A stretch of 9,123 nt of DNA from Gammaproteobacteria bacterium (GTDB lineage Bacteria > Pseudomonadota > Gammaproteobacteria > DSM-26407), in NCBI GenBank assembly GCA_028694565.1, contig JAQVKR010000074.1, positions 1 through 9,123 on the forward strand, in the 5' to 3' direction. Both the position numbers and the translations under genes were made by a program. Positions 1-6,031 of this stretch are shown here, piece after piece (within the stretch, counting starts at the first letter, position 1; each line of letters begins with the position of its first letter). The notes beneath the pieces are model-generated. The model saw only the letters and a list, made by a program, of their open reading frames with translations. It ran no database searches and was not told the origin of the DNA.

Positions 1-1
1 T

Positions 2-151
2 CCGGTCAGCTATGGCCTCATCAGCTACGGCACCGGCGGCGATCACCGCCTCGCGCTGCTTTCCACCCTGGCCTTCTTCATCGTGGGGCTGGCGCTGCTG
101 CTGACGGTCAACGAGCGGCGCGGGCTGCGCGCGGCCCGGGAGGCCGGGTGA
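2..151 (+). CDS. C-terminal fragment of a membrane transporter, probably UMF1-type MFS permease
   Basis: Only the last 49 codons lie in the window; the gene begins upstream. The fragment reads PVSYGLISYGTGGDHRLALL, then a hydrophobic stretch of about 20 residues (STLAFFIVGLALLLTV) that fits the last transmembrane helix, and finally a short basic cytoplasmic tail rich in Arg. The pattern of a Tyr-Gly-Leu-Ile segment, a Gly-Gly-Asx-His-Arg loop and a final helix resembles the end of UMF1 (Atg22-like) major facilitator proteins; this is from memory of the family and cannot be proved on 49 residues. The substrate is unknown. Its TGA stop (149-151) overlaps the GTG start of the next gene in a GTGA overlap, so the two are probably co-transcribed and translationally coupled. 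Confidence 0.6.
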   Translation, partial: PVSYGLISYGTGGDHRLALLSTLAFFIVGLALLLTVNERRGLRAAREAG

Positions 152-837
152 GCCTTTCGGCTCTGCCCTGGATTGCGGCGGCGCTGCTGTCGGCACTGGG
201 GCTGTGGCGCCTGGACCGGGCGGCGCGGGCCGCCGCGGTCGCCGACTGGGGCCAAGCCGGACTGAACTGGCTGGACGGCCTGAACCGGCTCTTCTGCAGG
301 CACTGGCACCGGCTGCAGGCCGATGCCGTGGATTTGCCGGAAGCGGGGGGAGCCATCGTGGTGGCCAACCATGTGTCCGGCCTCGATCCCCTGCTGATGA
401 TCGCCGCCTGCCGGCGGCCGCTGCACTTCATGATCGCCACCGAGGAGTACCACCGCTACGGCCTCACCTGGCTGTTCCGGGCCATGGGCTGCATTCCCGT
501 GGATCGCTCCGGCCGTCCGGAGCGGGCCCTGCGCGCGGCGGCGCGGGCGCTGGAACGGGGCCAGGTGGTGGCGCTCTTCCCCCACGGGCGCATCCACCTG
601 GACTCGGACCCGCCGCGCCGGCTGCGGCCCGGCGCGGCCTGGCTCTCCGAATTGACCGGCACCCCCGTCTATCCGTTGCGCATCGACGGGGTGCGCGGGC
701 AGGGCAAGACCGTCATGGCCGTGGTGCCCCGCAGCCGGGCGCGGGTCACCGCCCACGCCCCCATCCAGGCCCATGTCACGGGCAAGCAGGAGTGCCTGGA
801 GCGGCTGGCGCGGATCCTCGACGCCTCCCGGGCCTGA
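148..837 (+). CDS. PlsC-like lysophospholipid/1-acylglycerol-3-phosphate acyltransferase family protein
   Basis: A 229-aa protein of the PlsC/LPLAT superfamily, which moves acyl chains from acyl-ACP or acyl-CoA to a glycerophospholipid or similar acceptor at the inner membrane. An N-terminal hydrophobic segment (about residues 3-20) could anchor it. The catalytic HX4D motif is NHVSGLD, with His75 and Asp80. Motif II is GCIPVDRSGR from residue 114. Motif III is FPHGRIHLD from residue 144, where the usual FPEGTR has His in place of Glu and Arg in place of Thr. Motif IV is VYPLRIDG near 172-179. The start is GTG at 148, preceded by GGGAGG (138-143) at a short 4-nt spacing and overlapping the upstream stop by 4 bp. 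The family is clear, but because of the changed motif III the acceptor is uncertain and I would not call it a true plsC. Confidence 0.85.
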   Translation: MSLSALPWIAAALLSALGLWRLDRAARAAAVADWGQAGLNWLDGLNRLFCRHWHRLQADAVDLPEAGGAIVVANHVSGLDPLLMIAACRRPLHFMIATEEYHRYGLTWLFRAMGCIPVDRSGRPERALRAAARALERGQVVALFPHGRIHLDSDPPRRLRPGAAWLSELTGTPVYPLRIDGVRGQGKTVMAVVPRSRARVTAHAPIQAHVTGKQECLERLARILDASRA

Positions 838-995
838 CCCGGGGCTGGCCGCCGGGCGTCCCGGCCCCGCCCGATCGCCTCATCCACGGAGATTTTCCCG
901 GTCCGCCATCCGATCGGGAATGCCGCCGCCCGGCAAATGCCCCGGGCACCCGGATTCCCTCGTGAGTATCGCGGCTCCCGGCGGGCTCCCCCGGG

Positions 996-1023
996 TTGAA
1001 TCCCGCCGGCATGACCCCATTTA
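996..1023 (+). promoter_or_regulatory. Heat-shock (sigma-32/RpoH) promoter of clpB
   Basis: The -35 element TTGAA is at 996-1000 and the -10 element CCCCATTTA at 1015-1023, separated by 14 nt. This matches the RpoH consensus (CTTGAA, 11-16 nt, CCCCATnT) almost perfectly; only the leading C of the -35 is G here. A start about 7 nt downstream (near 1030) gives a leader of about 29 nt that contains the clpB Shine-Dalgarno AGGGG (1045-1049). An 8-bp inverted repeat, CCGGCGGG (978-985) with CCCGCCGG (1002-1009), encloses the -35. A vegetative -10-like TATATT sits at 1034-1039 with ATGACC 17 nt upstream, but a start from it would fall inside the Shine-Dalgarno, so it is less likely to be used. Confidence 0.85.
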
Positions 1024-1058
1024 ACCGTTAATCTATATTTCTGCAGGGGTTTTCAGTC

Positions 1059-3653
<2,595 letters not shown>

Positions 3654-3663
3654 GCGTTCGACT

Positions 3664-3926
3664 CCACCGCGAAGGCGCGAAGGACACGAGGAGGACTGGA
3701 AGAAGAACGACTGTTAACCGCAGATTGGCGTTGACTGACGTTGATTTCGCATGGGCCCTGGATAGGCGGGAGGGGCAGGTTCACTGGGAGCGTACGCCTC
3801 CCCTGGCTTGCGACCCGCCCGGCTGCCGGTTGCCTTGGCCTGTACCACCCGGTCAACGTCCATCAGCGCCAATCCGCGGTTAATCTTCAGTTGCCTTTGC
3901 TTCGTGTCCTTCGTGCCTTGGTGGTG
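3664..3926. repeat. Long imperfect inverted repeat of intergenic mosaic elements
   Basis: The left arm (3664-3745) and right arm (3851-3926) are inverted copies. Each holds two blocks. Block one carries GGCACGAAGGACACGA (right arm, minus strand, within 3900-3926) and matches the left copy (3665-3691) at 23 of 27 positions by my alignment. Block two begins TTAACCGC (3714-3744 left; 3853-3883 on the minus strand right) and matches at 27 of 31. The 105-nt spacer also folds: GGCGGG (3765-3770) pairs with CCCGCC (3814-3819), enclosing GGGAG/CTCCC (3786-3790/3798-3802) around a palindromic GCGTACGC core. Similar CACGAAGGCACGAAGG-type repeats are scattered between genes in many bacterial genomes; I cannot name the family. 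The arms could form a large stem and may act as the clpB 3' end. No gene is visible between 3654 and 4026. Past the right arm lie a 10-nt direct repeat GTGAAGGTTT (3924-3933, 3939-3948) and the REP-like palindrome. Confidence 0.8.
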
Positions 3927-3992
3927 AAGGTTTGGGGGGTGAAGGTTTACAGGCCGATGACCGGCCGGTGATACTGGTCTCTCAGACTGGCC

Positions 3993-4014
3993 GGCCGGAT
4001 GCATCCGGCCCTAC
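3993..4014 (-). repeat. REP-like palindrome with GTAG head
   Basis: On the minus strand the sequence reads GTAG (4014-4011) followed directly by a perfect 18-bp palindrome GGCCGGATGCATCCGGCC (4010-3993), then a further GGCC. A GTAG tetranucleotide 5' of a GC-rich hairpin is the layout of REP elements mobilised by RAYT (TnpA-REP) transposases. It sits 13 nt before the start of the 80-codon gene at 4027. No RAYT gene is in the window, so the assignment rests on layout alone. Confidence 0.5.
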
Positions 4015-4026
4015 GCACCTACGCAG

Positions 4027-4269
4027 ATGCCCGAAATCCGTCCCGACGCCGAAACCCAGCTGGTGCGCGAGCATCCCGCCGTGGTCTACACCCCGCGGCG
4101 GGCCCGCAAGCGCTTCCCGGAGAACTGCGTGCGGCTCTTCGCCACCGAGCAGGAGGCCGTGGCCGCGGCGGACCCCTCCCGCGATCTCCATGCGGCCCGG
4201 GTGCTCGGCCCTTCCCGCTCCTCCGAGGGCTTCCGCCTCTACTACCTGGTGCGCTGGCTGGACGAGTAG
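4027..4269 (+). CDS. Small conserved-looking hypothetical protein (80 aa)
   Basis: I do not recognise a named family. The product starts MPEIRPDAETQLVREHPAVV and ends GFRLYYLVRWLDE; it is soluble, with no signal peptide or membrane segment. It has a basic central patch (TPRRARKRFPENC, about residues 25-37) and an acidic/Ala-rich middle (about 42-53), and reads like one compact alpha/beta domain. Codons are strongly GC-ending like those of the neighbours, which supports real coding. The start ATG lacks a clear Shine-Dalgarno and lies just downstream of the REP-like palindrome, so its promoter is not obvious. It is convergent with the minus-strand tautomerase gene. No function can be given. Confidence 0.7.
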   Translation: MPEIRPDAETQLVREHPAVVYTPRRARKRFPENCVRLFATEQEAVAAADPSRDLHAARVLGPSRSSEGFRLYYLVRWLDE

Positions 4270-4295
4270 CGGCGACGGCGCTATGGCCGGCCTTT

Positions 4296-4315
4296 CTTCG
4301 TGCCTTCGTGGTGGG
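4296..4315 (-). repeat. Third copy of the CACGAAGG intergenic motif
   Basis: The minus strand reads CCCACCACGAAGGCACGAAG, the same core as in the arms of the inverted repeat at 3664-3926, and in the orientation of its right arm. It lies in the short gap between the stop of the 80-codon gene and the end of the convergent tautomerase gene. The second block (TTAACCGC...) is absent here, so this is a partial copy. Confidence 0.65.
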
Positions 4316-4325
4316 CGCGGCGGCG

Positions 4326-4344
4326 CCGGAGGCGGCGGCTCCGG
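4326..4344. terminator. Hairpin between convergent genes, possible bidirectional terminator
   Basis: CCGGAG (4326-4331) pairs with CTCCGG (4339-4344) around a GCGGCGG loop, immediately before the tautomerase stop codon (4348-4350, read on the minus strand). It sits between two convergent genes, where a shared terminator is expected. There is no T-tract on either strand, so it is not a standard intrinsic terminator. Confidence 0.3.
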
Positions 4345-4347
4345 TAT

Positions 4348-4692
4348 TCAGAAGGTGCCGCCGTTCCAGCCCCAGAGGTGCCGCTCGGCGTCGCTGAACT
4401 CGATGTAGATGCGCTCCGCCGGGACGCCGAGCGCCCCGGATACCAGTTCGCAGAGACCCCGGGAGATTTCCCCGGTCCGCTCGGCGGGCAGGCCGATGCT
4501 CTTGAGCTCGAGATAGGCCAGCGGCGCATCGGTGCCGCCGAAGCGCATGTCCTGGCCGGTCTTCAGGTTGACCATCACGTACCGCTCGGGCTTGCCGAGC
4601 AGTTCGGCCACCCGGCGCGAGGCCTGCTCCAGGAAGTCCTCGCGGGATCCCGGCTCGGGGCTCAGGTTGGTGCGGACGCTGAGATAGGGCAT
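4348..4692 (-). CDS. MIF-family (phenylpyruvate tautomerase-like) protein
   Basis: A 114-aa protein of the macrophage migration inhibitory factor family in the tautomerase superfamily, which forms trimers using an N-terminal proline as catalytic base. The sequence begins MPYLSVRTNL, so Pro2 becomes the terminal residue after Met removal. GKPERYVMV (Lys34, the equivalent of MIF Lys32), the GGTDAPLAYLELKSIG segment and the C-terminal ERIYIEFSD...WGWNGGTF all align with human MIF. The CALC thiol motif of human MIF is replaced by LAYL, so no redox activity is expected. The gene starts 13 nt after the DUF4124 stop on the same strand with only a weak Shine-Dalgarno, which suggests a two-gene operon with translational coupling. 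The natural substrate is unknown; bacterial members are mostly uncharacterised. Confidence 0.92.
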   Translation of the reverse strand: MPYLSVRTNLSPEPGSREDFLEQASRRVAELLGKPERYVMVNLKTGQDMRFGGTDAPLAYLELKSIGLPAERTGEISRGLCELVSGALGVPAERIYIEFSDAERHLWGWNGGTF

Positions 4693-4705
4693 GGAGAGCC
4701 GCCGC

Positions 4706-5176
4706 TCACTCGGTGCAGTACTCCTCGATCTGGCCCTGCGCCTCCTCGATGCGGGCCTGGCGCTCCTCGTCGGTCAGGAACCGCACGTTGCCCTCGGCGT
4801 CGGTATAGCGCAGCCGCCCTCCGGTGGTGAGGGTGTTGAGATTGGCCTGCGCCTTGCGGCAGTTGTCCGCCCGCACCGTTTCCAGGCGCTGCTGCGCCGC
4901 CTGTTCCTCGGCGGCGGGCGCGGCCGGCTTGGGCGGTTCCGCGGGTTCGGCGCCCATGGCGGCCGGGGCCTGCGGTTTCGCGGGCGGGGTGACGGGCCGG
5001 GGCGTATAGGGATTGATGACCCGCACCTGGCCGTGTTCCGGCGGAAACTGGGAGAAGTGGGTGACCCCCTGATCGTCCACCCAGGTGTAGGTGGTGGCCG
5101 CGGCGGTGAGGGCGGGCGCCAGCAGCAGTGCCGGCACGAAGGTGTGCAGGAACGCCTTCAGGCGGATTTTTTCCAT
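4706..5176 (-). CDS. DUF4124 domain-containing exported protein
   Basis: A 156-aa protein. The N-terminus MEKIRLKAFLHTFVPALLLA followed by PALTAAA is a good Sec signal peptide (basic n-region, hydrophobic core, Ala-rich cleavage zone near residues 25-27). The mature protein starts with a DUF4124 motif (YTWVDDQGVTHFSQFPP, 30-46), then a Pro/Ala-rich linker (about 58-90). A C-terminal segment has Cys106 and Cys154, which could form a disulfide in the periplasm, and RYTDAEGNVRFLTDEER (123-139), which looks like a second, degenerate copy of the aromatic-D-x-x-G motif. An in-frame ATG at 5200 would add 8 residues, but GGGGAG (5187-5192) serves the 5176 start and the predicted transcription start lies near 5200, so I chose 5176. 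The function of DUF4124 is unknown; cell-envelope location is inferred. It is the first gene of an operon with the tautomerase gene. Confidence 0.9.
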   Translation of the reverse strand: MEKIRLKAFLHTFVPALLLAPALTAAATTYTWVDDQGVTHFSQFPPEHGQVRVINPYTPRPVTPPAKPQAPAAMGAEPAEPPKPAAPAAEEQAAQQRLETVRADNCRKAQANLNTLTTGGRLRYTDAEGNVRFLTDEERQARIEEAQGQIEEYCTE

Positions 5177-5206
5177 GGCATGCAGTCTCCCCGGTTTCAT
5201 CGCCTG

Positions 5207-5236
5207 AATATAGACCGAAACGCCCCGCCGGGTTAA
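5207..5236 (-). promoter_or_regulatory. Probable sigma-70 promoter of the DUF4124-tautomerase operon
   Basis: Read on the minus strand, TTAACC (5236-5231) is followed after 18 nt by TATATT (5212-5207), matching the -35 at 4 of 6 and the -10 at 5 of 6 positions. A start near 5200 leaves a leader of about 24 nt with the GGGGAG ribosome-binding site. A 7-bp inverted repeat GCCGGGT/ACCCGGC (5227-5233/5244-5250) overlaps the -35; it could be an operator or the 3' hairpin of the upstream DUF3579 transcript. Confidence 0.5.
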
Positions 5237-5357
5237 GCGGGAGACCCGGCTGGCCGATGGCCGGACCGCGGAAATGCCGTACCGGTCACATTCGCGGAAC
5301 TTGTCAGGTGGCGAAACGGGAGCGCGGCCGCCGCCGCGGTGGCTGGAGCGCAGTACG

Positions 5358-5642
5358 CTAGGCCTCGTCGATCTCGTGGCAGAGGCGCAGGTTGTTGGCC
5401 CGGGCGAACTCCATCATCTCCTCGTAGAGCGCGGGTGCGGTCTGCTGCAGCGAGGGATCCAGCAGCACGCATTTGACGCCATTCTTGACCGCGGGGCGCA
5501 CCAGGGGGGAGTAGTGGATGCGGCGATTGTCGAAGGTGGAGAGGTTGCCGCTGATGCGCTCGGCCCAGTCGCTGGGGCGGAACTTGCGGCCATCGACCGT
5601 GAGGCCCTCGATGACGATGGTGGGGGTGGTCGTCTTGGTCAT
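5358..5642 (-). CDS. DUF3579 domain-containing protein
   Basis: A 94-aa soluble protein starting MTKTTTPTIVIEGLTVDGRK. The core FRPSDWAERISGNLSTF followed by YSPLVRPAVKNGVKCVLLDPSL and a C-terminal helix (ALYEEMMEFARANNLRLCHEID) matches the DUF3579 family as I remember it; it occurs in Beta- and Gammaproteobacteria and has no known function. The reading frame is open upstream to an ATG at 5783, but GGAG (5651-5648, minus strand) lies 5 nt before the ATG at 5642, the extra 47 residues do not look like the family, and the predicted promoter lies inside that extension. It is divergent from the ilv operon and separated from the downstream DUF4124 gene by 181 nt with a promoter in it, so it is probably transcribed alone. 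Confidence 0.88.
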   Translation of the reverse strand: MTKTTTPTIVIEGLTVDGRKFRPSDWAERISGNLSTFDNRRIHYSPLVRPAVKNGVKCVLLDPSLQQTAPALYEEMMEFARANNLRLCHEIDEA

Positions 5643-5692
5643 TGGGGCTCCGGGTGTCGCAATGCAACAGAAAACAATCAGATGCATGCATA

Positions 5693-5721
5693 AATTTACC
5701 TTATCAATCGACGTGCCGCAA
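5693..5721 (-). promoter_or_regulatory. Probable promoter of the DUF3579 gene
   Basis: On the minus strand, TTGCGG (5721-5716) and TAAATT (5698-5693) are 17 nt apart, a fair sigma-70 match (3 of 6 and 4 of 6) inside a locally AT-rich patch. A perfect 6-bp inverted repeat, GTGCCG (5713-5718) and CGGCAC (5724-5729), overlaps the -35 and may be a binding site. Confidence 0.4.
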
Positions 5722-5753
5722 GACGGCACCGGCGCAACGGGGGTGCCCGGCAG

Positions 5754-5798
5754 TAACCTCCGGATCGCCAAGTGTTTTCCCATCCGGATGAGAGGTTA
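5754..5798. promoter_or_regulatory. Inverted repeat just upstream of the ilv promoter, possible operator
   Basis: TAACCTC (5754-5760) and GAGGTTA (5792-5798) form a perfect 7-bp inverted pair, 31 nt apart. Nested inside are CCGGAT (5760-5765) and ATCCGG (5782-5787). The right half ends 4 nt before the -35 of the ilv promoter. The half-site spacing is close to 3.6 helical turns, so it could hold a dimeric or tetrameric regulator; no regulator gene is nearby. Confidence 0.35.
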
Positions 5799-5802
5799 TG
5801 TC

Positions 5803-5831
5803 TTGACCTGTGCGGCGGATAACAGTAGCTT
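5803..5831 (+). promoter_or_regulatory. Probable sigma-70 promoter of the ilvBHC operon
   Basis: TTGACC (5803-5808) is a strong -35 (5 of 6), followed after 17 nt by TAGCTT (5826-5831), a weak -10 (3 of 6). A start near 5838 would give a leader of about 194 nt before ilvB. The first ATG of the open frame (5810) lies inside this promoter, so it cannot be the translation start. Confidence 0.5.
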
Positions 5832-5987
5832 TTAAACTTTCGCACTGCCGCACGCCTCCGATGAAACCGGGTTCAATCGCCGGGCCCGGAGCGGGACAAG
5901 GCCGGGCCGGGTCCCGGCTTTGTGGTTTCCGGACTCCGGTATCTGTTTCCGCAAACACTCGTGCCGTAGTTCAGATTAGGATGCAAC

Positions 5988-6011
5988 TGCCCGTATTCAC
6001 GGGCATTTTTT
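5988..6011 (+). terminator. Intrinsic terminator (attenuator) upstream of ilvB
   Basis: A perfect 7-bp stem TGCCCGT (5988-5994) / ACGGGCA (5999-6005) with loop ATTC is followed by six T residues (6006-6011). No plus-strand gene lies upstream that it could end, and it stops 5 nt before the ilvB ribosome-binding site, so it fits a regulated early terminator of the ilv leader. Confidence 0.85.
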
Positions 6012-6016
6012 CTCGT

Positions 6017-6024
6017 AAGGGGAG
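6017..6024 (+). promoter_or_regulatory. Strong ribosome-binding site that sets the ilvB start at GTG 6032
   Basis: AAGGGGAG lies 7 nt before GTG 6032. The in-frame ATG at 5981 has no spaced Shine-Dalgarno and would put the terminator hairpin inside the gene. Confidence 0.85.
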
Positions 6025-6031
6025 TGACGCT

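Larger units (their letters stand above)
5838..6031 (+). promoter_or_regulatory. Untranslated leader of the ilv operon with attenuator
   Basis: From the predicted start to the ilvB start codon there is a GC-rich, structured leader. It contains the palindrome CCGGGCCCGG (5880-5889), a hairpin GCCGGG/CCCGGC (5901-5906/5913-5918), a small CCGG-ACT-CCGG hairpin (5929-5939) and a terminal intrinsic terminator (5988-6011). CGGGC in the first two elements could pair with GCCCG of the terminator's 5' arm, but only over 5 bp. The only short frame enriched in branched-chain codons is a 15-codon one from GTG 5922 to TAG 5967-5969 (two Val and three Leu codons after the start), and it lacks a Shine-Dalgarno. 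Attenuation is inferred from the terminator position; the signal is not evident. Confidence 0.6.

Noticed and set aside
841..868. GC hairpin after the acyltransferase gene (CCGGG-CGT-CCCGG inside GGGGC/GCCCC)
   Set aside because: There is no T-tract after it, and such hairpins are expected by chance at this GC content; not called as a terminator.
204..965. 253-codon plus-strand open frame overlapping the acyltransferase gene
   Set aside because: Its Pro/Gly/Arg/Ala composition is a frame shadow; the overlapping frame carries HX4D and the other acyltransferase motifs.
3741..3971. Open frames of 76-158 codons over the repeat region after clpB
   Set aside because: They run through both repeat arms and hairpins, have no ribosome-binding site, and give no recognisable protein.
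5643..5783. 47-residue N-terminal extension of the DUF3579 protein
   Set aside because: It has no family similarity, a good GGAG site precedes the 5642 start, and the likely promoter is within the extension.
5922..5969. Leader peptide of 15 codons starting at GTG
   Set aside because: It has Val and Leu codons but no Shine-Dalgarno and no run of regulatory codons. It ends only 18 nt before the terminator stem, leaving little room for a classical antiterminator. Kept as a question, not a feature.
5810..6031. N-terminal extension of IlvB from ATG 5810, 5861 or 5981
   Set aside because: The frame is open, but 5810 lies inside the promoter, none of the ATGs has a spaced Shine-Dalgarno, the extension would contain the terminator hairpin, and family members begin at the MELTGA segment.
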